This document shows positions 1 through 8,397 of a DNA stretch of 64,000 nucleotides, piece by piece. Numbering within the stretch: position 1 is the stretch's first letter; each line of letters starts with the position of its first letter. The position numbers were made by a program, and so were the translations under genes. The notes beneath the pieces are model-generated. The model did not search any database. It was not told where the DNA came from and saw only the letters and a program-made list of their open reading frames with translations. Source of the DNA: Methylopumilus sp036745495 (GTDB lineage Bacteria > Pseudomonadota > Gammaproteobacteria > Burkholderiales > Methylophilaceae); the NCBI GenBank assembly GCA_036745495.1, contig DAIOGA010000001.1, positions 124,001-188,000 on the forward strand, written 5' to 3'.

Positions 1-718
1 CGCTATCGCTTATCTAAGACTCATTGCAAATAAAAATGATGACAGTGCTTTTTTAAGAATTGTGAATTTTCCGACGCGTGGCATTGGTAGTCGATCATTA
101 GAAAGCCTGCAAGATATTTCTAGGCGCGATAATTGTAGTTTATGGGATGCCGCACAGAAATCATCAGATCACGCGCCTGCAATCAAAAAGGGCTTGCCTT
201 ACTTCATCCATCTCATAAAACATATTGAAAGTGGTTTTGAAGGGCTAACGCTTCCTCAAATGATTGATCTTATTATTAATGAATCAGGACTTAAAGATCA
301 CTATACCAACGAAAAAGATGGTCTTGATAGAGTATCCAACTTAAATGAATTAGTTTCTGCTGCCGCAACTTTTCTAAATAATGANNNNNNNNNNNNNNNN
401 NNNNNNNNNNNNNNNNNNNNNNNNNNNNNNNNNNNNNNNNNNNNNNNNNNNNNNNNNNNNNNNNNNNNNNNNNNNNNNNNNNNNATTAATACTATTAATT
501 TTAAAAATAATGTAGATCAAATTGAGGAGAATTATTCGCAACCTACTCAGCAGAAACATACTTGGCGTATTGGTGAGTCTGTCATGCATGAAAAATTTGG
601 CCAAGGAACTGTTCTAGGCTATGAAGGTAACTCCGACGACTTAAGAATTCAAATTAAATTTAATAAAGCAGGCACGAAATGGCTTGCGATGGAATACGCA
701 AAACTCTTTAAACGCTAA
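1..718 (+). CDS. uvrD: DNA helicase II UvrD, C-terminal part (5' end outside window, interrupted by N gap)
   Basis: Superfamily 1A 3'-5' DNA helicase of nucleotide excision repair and methyl-directed mismatch repair. The reading frame is open from base 2, so the gene starts before the window. The text AYLRLIANKNDDSAF followed by NFPTRGIGSRSLE is the conserved UvrD domain 2 segment. The end (WRIGESVMHEKFGQGTV ... KWLAMEYAKL) is the Tudor-like C-terminal domain of UvrD. Between them lie 100 Ns in the same frame. The helicase motifs V and VI (LHSAKGLEF- and YVGMTRA-type) are not visible and must fall inside the gap, so well over 33 residues are missing. The stop TAA overlaps the stop of the convergent gene by three bases (CTAA). 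Confidence 0.93.
   Translation, partial: AIAYLRLIANKNDDSAFLRIVNFPTRGIGSRSLESLQDISRRDNCSLWDAAQKSSDHAPAIKKGLPYFIHLIKHIESGFEGLTLPQMIDLIINESGLKDHYTNEKDGLDRVSNLNELVSAAATFLNNXXXXXXXXXXXXXXXXXXXXXXXXXXXXXXXXXXINTINFKNNVDQIEENYSQPTQQKHTWRIGESVMHEKFGQGTVLGYEGNSDDLRIQIKFNKAGTKWLAMEYAKLFKR
385..484. other. Assembly gap of 100 N inside uvrD
   Basis: Exactly 100 Ns, the usual placeholder for a gap of unknown size. Flanking UvrD sequence indicates that roughly one hundred or more residues of the protein (motifs V-VI) are absent, so the true gap is longer than shown. Confidence 0.97.
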
Positions 719-1485
719 TAGCTTTTGGCGGATTTAAAAATATCTCGGTAACTGATATATTGAAATGCAAACATCACTGATGTGATTACAAGTAATGCAA
801 AGAAAATAATCGCGCCCATCAATGAAGGTCCTATCGAAGGAAAGAACGAAGCTAGAGACCCGATCAACAAGCCACACGACAACATAAATAATATCGCTGT
901 TGTTGAAAAAATAAGCCATGAAAGGCCTAATGGGGCAATATACATTAAGCATCCTGCGATACTTGATTTGATCGATTTAAAGAGTGAGTAATGGTTATAA
1001 ACGATTAACATCGGTGAAAACCAAGTCGCCATAAGCAATGGAAGTAAAAGTAAGATTAATTTTCCTATCATTGGTACAAAATTATTGATTACACTGACCA
1101 ACTCATTATTGTTTTCTGATAATTTAATAAATTCTTGCATTTCAGAATTTAAGACTATCGTCACTAAGCCAGCATAAGTTAAACAGATAAGGCCAAGTGT
1201 TAATAACGTAGCTAGTCTAGGTTTAATTTTTTCATATATTGCTAAAAATTTTTCAGCCTTATTCTTGTCATGAATTTTGTAAAAGTTCACTGCGAATACT
1301 AAAAATATTGGCCAAATCAAAATAGATGCAATTGAAAAAACTTGAATCATAGGCATTGAAGGCAACAACATAAAAATAAAGAGATAAGCTAGACTCAGCA
1401 TCAAAGATTGATTGGGTGTTTTTTTGAAGAGCATAAAACTTTCTTTATTCCAACGAATAGAATCTCGGAATGTAATTTTTTTCAT
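715..1485 (-). CDS. BPSS1780-family integral membrane protein
   Basis: A 256-residue inner-membrane protein of unknown function that resembles the betaproteobacterial BPSS1780 family. The N-terminus (SIRWNKESFMLFKKTPNQS) matches the family's RW...LF..P start. At least five hydrophobic segments follow (near residues 27-45, 48-68, 92-112, 140-160, 190-235), with short polar loops. It sits 18 bases after thrB on the same strand, so co-transcription is likely. Its stop codon overlaps that of uvrD. Start ATG 1485. No catalytic motif is seen. The family assignment is from recall of the pattern, and the function is unknown. Confidence 0.75.
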   Translation of the reverse strand: MKKITFRDSIRWNKESFMLFKKTPNQSLMLSLAYLFIFMLLPSMPMIQVFSIASILIWPIFLVFAVNFYKIHDKNKAEKFLAIYEKIKPRLATLLTLGLICLTYAGLVTIVLNSEMQEFIKLSENNNELVSVINNFVPMIGKLILLLLPLLMATWFSPMLIVYNHYSLFKSIKSSIAGCLMYIAPLGLSWLIFSTTAILFMLSCGLLIGSLASFFPSIGPSLMGAIIFFALLVITSVMFAFQYISYRDIFKSAKSY

Positions 1486-1503
1486 ATTAATTGACCTTAA
1501 AAT

Positions 1504-2424
1504 TTATGAACCAATACGTTGTTTTAAAATTTTCTTAAAATGATTGGGGTCTTTTGTATAGGTAAGCTCGCCCTCTTCTACATGATAGAAATCGTTGAGC
1601 CTTGAAACCCAAAATCTTAATGACGCCAATCTCAATACATCATTCCAAGCTTGATCTTCATTATCATTAAATGATCTTATCTTTTTATAGGCATCTAAGA
1701 AAGCATTCAATCTAGCTTTGTCAAAAGAACCGTCATCATTCACACACCAATCATTCACAGCAATTGCCACATCTAAAATAAGATAATCTGTGCATGCATA
1801 ATAGAAATCTATAAAACCTGTTACTTCATCATTTAAAAAAAGTACATTGTCCCTGAATAAATCTCCATGAATCGTGGATATAGGGAGCTTATAATTTTGT
1901 TTTTCTTGATAAAGAATTTCTTCTTTTAATAATTGACTCTCATCTTGAGGCAATGCATCAAATAAAGATTCAGCTGTTTTTTTGATCCAGTTAAGATTTC
2001 TTGTGTTTTGATGTTGGGCTTCAAAATTGGCTGATTTCACATGGAGCTCCGCCAAACTTTTACCTACAGCCGCACAATGATTGACTTCGGGATTTGTAAG
2101 CTCTTTCCCCTTTAAACATGTCACGATTAAAGCAGGTTTATTTTTTAAAATGCTTAAAGCTGTACCATTTTTTTTAAAAATTGGCTTAGGACATAAAAAC
2201 GAATGCTCAGCTAAATGAGCCATAAGGTCTACGAAATAAGGGAGGTCTTCTATCGTGTTTTTTTCAAAGAGCGTTAATACAAAACGATCATGCGCTGTTA
2301 TCAAAAAATAGTTGGTATTCGTGATGCCAGATTTAATACCTTGGTAATCAGTGAGATCATCCAAAGCATAATCTTGAAGCCAGGTTTTTAATTCTTCGAT
2401 ATTAACTGATGTGTAAACGGACAT
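1504..2424 (-). CDS. thrB: Homoserine kinase (ThrB, APH/choline-kinase-like type)
   Basis: Phosphorylates L-homoserine to O-phosphohomoserine in threonine synthesis. The 306-residue protein is the aminoglycoside-phosphotransferase-fold type found in beta- and many other proteobacteria, not the GHMP kinase of E. coli. The catalytic loop HGDLFRDN begins at His186, and GFIDFYYAC follows as the metal-binding Asp motif. The N-terminus (SVYTSVNIEELKTWL ... GIKSGITNTNYF) aligns with family starts, so ATG 2424 is probably right. No Shine-Dalgarno is visible: the U-tract of a terminator-like hairpin runs directly into the start codon. The downstream membrane gene is 18 bases away. Confidence 0.93.
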   Translation of the reverse strand: MSVYTSVNIEELKTWLQDYALDDLTDYQGIKSGITNTNYFLITAHDRFVLTLFEKNTIEDLPYFVDLMAHLAEHSFLCPKPIFKKNGTALSILKNKPALIVTCLKGKELTNPEVNHCAAVGKSLAELHVKSANFEAQHQNTRNLNWIKKTAESLFDALPQDESQLLKEEILYQEKQNYKLPISTIHGDLFRDNVLFLNDEVTGFIDFYYACTDYLILDVAIAVNDWCVNDDGSFDKARLNAFLDAYKKIRSFNDNEDQAWNDVLRLASLRFWVSRLNDFYHVEEGELTYTKDPNHFKKILKQRIGS

Positions 2425-2449
2425 AAAAAAAAGGGCCTAAAAGCCCTTT
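2425..2449 (-). terminator. Intrinsic terminator after the DUF2782 gene, abutting the thrB start
   Basis: On the minus strand the stem AAAGGGC / GCCCTTT (2449-2443 with 2436-2430, loop of 6) is followed by an eight-T run (2432-2425, its first three Ts also in the stem) that ends directly at the thrB ATG. It fills almost the whole 36-base spacer between the DUF2782 gene and thrB, so it may act as a terminator for the former and an attenuator for the latter. Confidence 0.8.
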
Positions 2450-2460
2450 CGAAAAAAAAT

Positions 2461-2805
2461 TTAGAATCTAAATATTACCCATTTAGGCACTGTTAGAGGT
2501 TGGCTTGGGCCGTCATATCTTGCCCAGCCACCGTCTTGATCTTCCTTCAATAAATAATATGAAGGTCCGCCAGCAGGTGGCGTCACTTTCATCATATAAA
2601 GCTCGCCATTAATTCGGTATTCCTCAACAGTGTCAGCGCCTTTTTTAGTGATCGTAATTTGAGGTTCATCCACAATATCACTTTCAAAATTCTTTGGTGG
2701 AGGCTTCACCTCCTCTAAAGGTTCGAGTTTTTTTTCAGCCATGGCATTTAAGCTCATGAAGGCAGTTGCGAATAAAAAAGCTTTGATTGTGTTTTGTATT
2801 TTCAT
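2461..2805 (-). CDS. DUF2782 domain secreted protein
   Basis: Small exported protein of unknown function with the DUF2782 pattern (VEEYRINGELYMMKVTPP ... PSYYLLKEDQDGGW). The N-terminus is a signal peptide with a hydrophobic stretch and a probable cleavage after AMA (about residue 21 from the ATG). An upstream TTG at 2811 would add two residues, but ATG 2805 gives a natural signal peptide and is preferred; length is then 114 residues. In betaproteobacteria this family is commonly found beside thrB and polA, as here. It is followed by the hairpin before thrB. Confidence 0.78.
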   Translation of the reverse strand: MKIQNTIKAFLFATAFMSLNAMAEKKLEPLEEVKPPPKNFESDIVDEPQITITKKGADTVEEYRINGELYMMKVTPPAGGPSYYLLKEDQDGGWARYDGPSQPLTVPKWVIFRF

Positions 2806-2855
2806 AGACAAGATTCTAGCAAAAAACCTATAGATGGTATGGTTTATTTGACAAT

Positions 2856-3584
2856 TTATAAGTAAAGCTGAGCTTTTCGTTCCGCCGGCGTTAGGGTAAA
2901 ACCAATTGATTCATAATGATTAAATATTGCATCTACTATCTCTTTAGGCTCCTCAAGAATCTGAATCAAATTCAAGTCTTTTTCTTGCGCCATCCCTTCT
3001 TTTACAATCTTGTCTTTTAACCAGCCTAGCAACCCAGACCAAAACTCTTTTCCTACTAAAATAATAGGGATTTTTCTTGATTTACCCGTTTGAATAAGTG
3101 TAATCACTTCCATTAATTCATCCAAAGTTCCAAATCCACCAGGTAAAACTACGTATGCTGAAGCGTATTTAATAAACATCACTTTACGCATAAAGAAATA
3201 TTTAAAATTAATTGAAATATCTTGGTATTCATTCGGCTTTTGTTCATGAGGTAAGTTGATATTAAGGCCAATACTGGGACCCTTGCCTAAAGAAGCTCCT
3301 TTGTTAACGGCTTCCATAAGACCTGGGCCGCCGCCAGAAATTACGCTAAAACCAGCGTTGGATAAAGCCTCCGCTATATCAACAGTGAGTTTGTAGTAAG
3401 GATGGTCTTCACTCACCCTAGCACTTCCGAACACAGATACAGCTGGGGTTATTTTTTTAAGTTTTTCGGTAGCGCCAACAAATTCTGACATAATTTCAAA
3501 TGCATACCAGGATTCACTTTCATTATGAGTTTCATCAAATAATTCTGGGCCGTTAAATTTAGGTATCTTTTTATCTGCTGACAT
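2856..3584 (-). CDS. LOG-family protein (TIGR00730; putative cytokinin riboside 5'-monophosphate phosphoribohydrolase)
   Basis: Rossmann-like LOG / lysine-decarboxylase-like family protein. Signature motifs are SGGGPGLMEAVNKGA (about residue 80) and PGGFGTLDELME (about 146), which form the nucleotide-phosphate binding and catalytic site. Characterised members cleave nucleoside 5'-monophosphates into base and ribose 5-phosphate; the bacterial role is less clear. I chose ATG 3584 (MSADKK) over a TTG at 3596; neither has an obvious ribosome site. The length is then 242 residues. It is divergent from polA with the two start codons only 21 bases apart. Confidence 0.88.
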   Translation of the reverse strand: MSADKKIPKFNGPELFDETHNESESWYAFEIMSEFVGATEKLKKITPAVSVFGSARVSEDHPYYKLTVDIAEALSNAGFSVISGGGPGLMEAVNKGASLGKGPSIGLNINLPHEQKPNEYQDISINFKYFFMRKVMFIKYASAYVVLPGGFGTLDELMEVITLIQTGKSRKIPIILVGKEFWSGLLGWLKDKIVKEGMAQEKDLNLIQILEEPKEIVDAIFNHYESIGFTLTPAERKAQLYL

Positions 3585-3605
3585 AAAAACTTTCAAAGTT
3601 AAACA

Positions 3606-6335
3606 ATGAAAACACTATTATTGGTCGATGGCTCTTCTTATCTCTATCGGGCATTTCACGGATTGCCTGATCTTCGGAACAGTCGCCAAGAACCTACCGG
3701 GGCTATTTACGGTGTATTAAATATGCTCCGAAAACTTCATAAAGAGTTTCCTTCTGATTATAGCGCTTGCGTTTTTGATGCAAAAGGAAAAACTTTCAGA
3801 AATGATCTTTACCCCGAGTATAAGGCTAATCGCTCAGCGATGCCTGATGACTTAAGAGCTCAAATCCAACCGCTCCATGACGCAATTACTGCGATGGGCT
3901 GGCCTATTATTATTCAAGAAGGTGTTGAAGCTGATGATGTAATTGGCACATTATGCAAAGAAGCTACCCAACATAAATTTAATGTCGTTGTTTCTACAGG
4001 CGACAAAGATTTAGCACAGCTTGTAAATGGCCATGTCACTTTAATTAATACGATGACGAATGAAAAACTCGATATCGAAGGTGTCAAAAATAAATTTGGA
4101 TTAATGCCGAGCCAAATTATTGATTATCTAACGCTTATTGGAGATACGTCAGATAATGTACCCGGCGTTGAAAAAGTAGGTCCTAAAACTGCATTAAAAT
4201 GGCTTAATGAATATCAAACGCTGGACAATATCGTAACTCATGCCTCTCAATTCTCAGGGGTAGTCGGTGAAAACTTAAGGAAAGCACTCGATTGGATTCC
4301 TAAAGCTAAAGATCTTATTACAATTCGATGTGATTTAGATATCGATAAAAATTGGGACAATTTAAAACCTAAAGAACAAGACTCATCCGCGTTAGAAAAC
4401 TTATACCAAAGGTTTGAGTTTAAGAATTGGCTTAATGAAATTAGAGAAGGTAGTCCTCAAGTAATTTCACCAAATAAAAGTAGCGAAGAAAAAGTATCTA
4501 TTCAATCACCAAGTCATTTTATTTCTAAAATTAAATACGACACAATATTTGAAGAAACTACATTACATATTTGGCTAGAAAAAATTAAAGAAAAAAAATA
4601 TTTATGTGTCGATACGGAAACAAATTCACTCGACCCAATGCAAGCAAAAATTGTAGGTATATCAATGTCAGTGACTCCAGGGGAGGCGGCTTACATTCCT
4701 TTAGCGCATGATTATCCTGGCGCCCCTCAACAGTTATCGCTTAATGCTGTATTAAATTTAATGAAGCCTATATTAGAAGATGAAGAAATAAAAAAAATTG
4801 GGCAAAACATAAAATATGATGCGCATGTTTTTTTAAATCACAATATACATCTTAAAGGCATTAAGCACGATACGATGCTACAAAGCTATGTGACAGAAAG
4901 TCATCAAAGTCATGGCATGGATAATTTAAGCTTGAGACATTTAGGTCATACCTGCATAAGTTATGAAGAAGTTGCGGGCAAAGGTGTGAATCAGCTGAAA
5001 TTTAATGAAGTCGATATTGATGTGGCGGCCCATTATTCATCTGAAGATGCCGACATTACATTGCAATTAAATCAATTTTTTAATCCTGCAATTGAAAATG
5101 ATGCGTCACTAAAGTTCATTTATGAAAATATTGAAATGCCCACAGCTGAAGTTCTTTTAAAGATTGAAAGAAATGGTGTGCTTGTAGATGACAAAAAATT
5201 GAATGAACAAAGCCATGAAATTGGTAAAAAAATTCTGCTACTTGAAGAAGAGGCTTATCAATTAGCGGGGCAACCTTTTAACCTCGCATCACCCAAACAA
5301 TTACAAGATATTTTATTTAATAAATTAGGTATTAAGTCTTTAAAAAAAACGCCTTCGGGAGCGCACTCTACCGATGAAGACGTCTTGCAAGAATTAGCCC
5401 TTGATTATCCTTTACCTAAACTACTACTTGAACATCGAAGTTTATCTAAACTTAAATCAACTTACACTGATAAATTGCCAAAAATGATTAATCCTAATAC
5501 TGGACGCATTCATACCAGCTACAACCAAGCGGTCGCAATCACAGGACGTCTTGCAAGTTCGGATCCTAATTTACAAAATATCCCTATCAGAACATTAGAG
5601 GGTAGAAAGATAAGGGAAGCATTTATTGCAAACGAGGGGTCATCTATTTTATCTGCAGACTACTCACAAATCGAACTAAGAATTATGGCTCACTTATCTC
5701 AAGATAAAAGATTACTTGATGCATTCAAGAACAATGAAGATATTCATAAATCCACAGCAGCTGAAATCTTCGGATGTGATCTTAATAGTGTCTCCCAAGA
5801 ACAAAGGCGTTATGCCAAAGTCATTAATTTTGGCTTGATTTATGGAATGAGTGTTTTTGGTTTATCGAAATCTCTAGGTATTGAACGCAGCGCCGCCTCA
5901 AATTACATAGAAACTTATTTTGCCCGATATCCTGGTGTTAAAAAATACATGGAAGATGCAAAATTATTTGCTAAAGATAAAGGTTATGTAGAAACATTTT
6001 TTGGAAGGCGATTATGGATTCCAGAAATTAATGGTTCGAATGGTATTAGAAGAGCTGCGGCAGAAAGAGCGGCAATCAATGCGCCTATGCAAGGCACTGC
6101 AGCCGACCTCATTAAATTAGCAATGATTGCCGTTGATCAATGGCTTTCTATAAATGTGCATTTAAAAACAAAAATGATTATGCAAGTTCACGATGAGCTT
6201 ATATTTGAAGTACCCCAAAATGAAATTGAAATATTAGAAAAAGAATTGCCTCGCTTAATGGAGGGTGTTGCAAAACTAGATATTCCCCTTATCGTTGATA
6301 TCGGTGTTGGACTTAACTGGGATGCGGCACATTAA
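3606..6335 (+). CDS. polA: DNA polymerase I
   Basis: Fills gaps and removes RNA primers in replication and repair. All three domains are present in 909 residues. The 5'-3' exonuclease domain (about 1-285) includes the GDTSDNVPG and VGPKTA helix-hairpin-helix region. The 3'-5' exonuclease domain keeps the DxE pair (DTETNSL, D336/E338), so proofreading is probably active. In the polymerase domain motif A is DYSQIELRIM (D685), motif B contains RRYAKVINFGLIYG (Lys near 738), and motif C is VHDELIFEV (D863). No strong Shine-Dalgarno precedes the ATG. The stop is one base before the next gene. Confidence 0.98.
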   Translation: MKTLLLVDGSSYLYRAFHGLPDLRNSRQEPTGAIYGVLNMLRKLHKEFPSDYSACVFDAKGKTFRNDLYPEYKANRSAMPDDLRAQIQPLHDAITAMGWPIIIQEGVEADDVIGTLCKEATQHKFNVVVSTGDKDLAQLVNGHVTLINTMTNEKLDIEGVKNKFGLMPSQIIDYLTLIGDTSDNVPGVEKVGPKTALKWLNEYQTLDNIVTHASQFSGVVGENLRKALDWIPKAKDLITIRCDLDIDKNWDNLKPKEQDSSALENLYQRFEFKNWLNEIREGSPQVISPNKSSEEKVSIQSPSHFISKIKYDTIFEETTLHIWLEKIKEKKYLCVDTETNSLDPMQAKIVGISMSVTPGEAAYIPLAHDYPGAPQQLSLNAVLNLMKPILEDEEIKKIGQNIKYDAHVFLNHNIHLKGIKHDTMLQSYVTESHQSHGMDNLSLRHLGHTCISYEEVAGKGVNQLKFNEVDIDVAAHYSSEDADITLQLNQFFNPAIENDASLKFIYENIEMPTAEVLLKIERNGVLVDDKKLNEQSHEIGKKILLLEEEAYQLAGQPFNLASPKQLQDILFNKLGIKSLKKTPSGAHSTDEDVLQELALDYPLPKLLLEHRSLSKLKSTYTDKLPKMINPNTGRIHTSYNQAVAITGRLASSDPNLQNIPIRTLEGRKIREAFIANEGSSILSADYSQIELRIMAHLSQDKRLLDAFKNNEDIHKSTAAEIFGCDLNSVSQEQRRYAKVINFGLIYGMSVFGLSKSLGIERSAASNYIETYFARYPGVKKYMEDAKLFAKDKGYVETFFGRRLWIPEINGSNGIRRAAAERAAINAPMQGTAADLIKLAMIAVDQWLSINVHLKTKMIMQVHDELIFEVPQNEIEILEKELPRLMEGVAKLDIPLIVDIGVGLNWDAAH

Positions 6336-6336
6336 A

Positions 6337-7071
6337 ATGGAATTTGGTGCTTTAATTATTGGCGATGAAATTTTATCTGGCAAAAGACAAGATAAACATT
6401 TCGAATATTTACAAAAAACATTAAAAAAATATGAGCTTTCATTGTCATGGGTGAAATATATTCAAGATGATTCGAAAGACATCATTCAATCTATCAAAGA
6501 ATCCATAAAACCGGATACAGTAGTTTTCTCTTTTGGGGGTATTGGTGCAACTCCCGATGACTTTACAAGACAGGCTGCAGCAAAAGCTTTTGATCTTCAA
6601 TTAACGAGAAATAGTGAAGCCGTGACGCGCATTGAGGAACAGTTTGGTGAAGAAGCTTATCCTAAAAGGGTTTTAATGGCAGACATTCCACAAGACGCAT
6701 TATTAATTCCAAATGAAATTAATAAAATACCTGGATTTAAAATTAACAATCATCATTTTTTGCCGGGCTTTCCAGAAATGGCATGGCCGATGGTTGAATG
6801 GGTTCTTAATACTCACTACCAGGAATTATTAAATCAAAATGATTTCGTCGAAGCTTCAATTTGGATTAATGATGTGAGTGAAAGTAAATTAATTGATTTA
6901 ATGAATGAAATTGTAAAAAAATATCCAGAAATTAAACTTTTTAGTCTGCCTAAATTAAACCCCGTAAAGACTATTGAACTTGGCGTTAAAGGCCCATCAA
7001 AATTAGTTAATGAAGCCATATTAGAAATACAAGTCAAAATAGCCAATTTGGGCTATGAATGGCATAAGTAA
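6337..7071 (+). CDS. Molybdopterin-binding domain protein, CinA N-terminal type
   Basis: Competence/damage-inducible protein A-like domain (MoCF/MoaB fold). It begins MEFGALIIGDEILSGKRQDKH and contains FGGIGATPDDFTRQA, the family's GG-GTPDD-type motif. The length is 244 residues from the ATG at 6337, one base after the polA stop; an upstream start at 6295 would lie within polA and lacks family sequence. Full CinA proteins carry a C-terminal nicotinamide-nucleotide amidase (PncC) domain, which is absent here. The ligand in this short type is uncertain. It is probably co-transcribed with polA. Confidence 0.8.
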   Translation: MEFGALIIGDEILSGKRQDKHFEYLQKTLKKYELSLSWVKYIQDDSKDIIQSIKESIKPDTVVFSFGGIGATPDDFTRQAAAKAFDLQLTRNSEAVTRIEEQFGEEAYPKRVLMADIPQDALLIPNEINKIPGFKINNHHFLPGFPEMAWPMVEWVLNTHYQELLNQNDFVEASIWINDVSESKLIDLMNEIVKKYPEIKLFSLPKLNPVKTIELGVKGPSKLVNEAILEIQVKIANLGYEWHK

Positions 7072-7101
7072 TTTGAAGTCTTCACTTTTATAAAAAGCCA
7101 T

Positions 7102-7120
7102 TTGCCTATAAAATAGGCAA
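7102..7120. other. Small hairpin between the CinA-like gene and dusB
   Basis: Perfect 7-bp inverted repeat TTGCCTA / TAGGCAA with a 5-base loop, 25 bases before the dusB GTG. There is no T-run on either side, so it is not a convincing intrinsic terminator. It may belong to the dusB-fis leader or to a weak transcript end. Confidence 0.4.
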
Positions 7121-7145
7121 CTTTCCCTAAGTAAATATTAAGACA

Positions 7146-8156
7146 GTGCAAATAGGTTCCATTTCCATTAAAAATAATCTCGTAGTCGCTCCCATGGCAG
7201 GCGTTACAGACCGTCCTTTCCGTCAACTTTGTAAAAAGTTTGGTGCTGGCATGGCGGTAAGTGAAATGGTGACATCAAACTCACTTTTATACGGCAGTCA
7301 AAAAACACTTCGTCGCGCCAATCACGAGGGTGAAGTAGATCCAATCTCAGTTCAAATTGCTGGCGCTGACCCAAAAATGATGGCTGAAGCAGCTCAGTTT
7401 AATGTAGATCATGGTGCTCAAATTATCGATATCAATATGGGCTGTCCTGCAAAAAAAATATGTAATGTTATGGCAGGATCAGCGCTTCTCAAAGATGAAC
7501 CGCTTGTCCAAAAAATATTATCTTCCGTGGTTAAATCTGTAGATGTTCCTGTCACATTAAAAATAAGAACTGGTTGGGACACTAAAAATCGCAATGCTAT
7601 AGAAATTGCAAAAATTGCCGAAGACATTGGTATTAAAGCATTGGCTATTCATGGCAGAACAAGGGCTTGTTTATACATGGGTGATGCTGAATATGACACC
7701 ATCGCTGAAGTAAAACAGTCAGTCAAAATTCCCGTTATCGCGAATGGTGATATCACTTCACCAGAAAAAGCTAAATTTGTTTTAGATTACACGGGTGTAG
7801 ATGGGGTAATGATCGGAAGAGCCGCCCAAGGCAAACCTTGGATTTTTAGAGAAATTGACCACTATCTTAAAACAGGAAAGCATTTAGATAATCCATCTAC
7901 TGATGAAATCAAAAATATTACGATTGCTCATGTGAATGAGCTTTATGATTTTTATGGTGAAAATGCAGGATTAAAAATTGCCAGAAAACATATTTCTTGG
8001 TACACAAAAGGATTAAAAAATTCTGCGAATTTTAGACACCATATGAACACAATTGAAGCAATAGACGAACAAATTAAAACGATCGAAGATTATTTTAATT
8101 TTCTTTCAATCGAATCCCCTTATATAAAGTACGAAGAAGAAATGTTGGTAGCTTAA
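7146..8156 (+). CDS. dusB: tRNA-dihydrouridine synthase B
   Basis: FMN-dependent reduction of uridine to dihydrouridine in the tRNA D-loop. The 336-residue protein has a TIM barrel start (APMAGVTDRPFRQLCKKFGA) and NMGCPAKKI, whose cysteine is the catalytic acid; the FMN-phosphate site GVDGVMIGRAAQG follows. The start is GTG at 7146 (GTG CAA ATA GGT), matching the family N-terminus MxIG. Its stop overlaps the fis start (TAATG), giving the conserved dusB-fis pair with translational coupling. Confidence 0.95.
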   Translation: MQIGSISIKNNLVVAPMAGVTDRPFRQLCKKFGAGMAVSEMVTSNSLLYGSQKTLRRANHEGEVDPISVQIAGADPKMMAEAAQFNVDHGAQIIDINMGCPAKKICNVMAGSALLKDEPLVQKILSSVVKSVDVPVTLKIRTGWDTKNRNAIEIAKIAEDIGIKALAIHGRTRACLYMGDAEYDTIAEVKQSVKIPVIANGDITSPEKAKFVLDYTGVDGVMIGRAAQGKPWIFREIDHYLKTGKHLDNPSTDEIKNITIAHVNELYDFYGENAGLKIARKHISWYTKGLKNSANFRHHMNTIEAIDEQIKTIEDYFNFLSIESPYIKYEEEMLVA

Positions 8157-8395
8157 TGGAAAAGAAAACAGATATCCCCGATTGTGTAAATGAATCTTTA
8201 GATCAATACTTCAAAGACTTGGATGGCGAACATCCAACGAATGTTTACGATATGGTCATTGGTATAGTAGAGAAGCCTCTATTAACTTATATTATGGGCA
8301 TTTCAAAAGGCAACCAGAGTAAAGCTGCAGAAATTCTTGGTCTTAATAGGAACACGCTCAGAAAAAAATTAAAACAACATAAGATTGATATCTAG
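8156..8395 (+). CDS. fis: DNA-binding protein Fis
   Basis: Nucleoid-associated protein that bends DNA and activates stable-RNA promoters in gammaproteobacteria. The 79-residue protein carries the C-terminal Fis/NtrC-type helix-turn-helix (GNQSKAAEILGLNRNTLRKKLKQH). It is shorter at the N-terminus than E. coli Fis (98 residues), as is usual for betaproteobacterial Fis. The ATG overlaps the dusB stop by one base, and no separate ribosome site is seen, so translation is probably coupled. purH starts two bases after its stop. Confidence 0.94.
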   Translation: MEKKTDIPDCVNESLDQYFKDLDGEHPTNVYDMVIGIVEKPLLTYIMGISKGNQSKAAEILGLNRNTLRKKLKQHKIDI

Positions 8396-8397
8396 TC

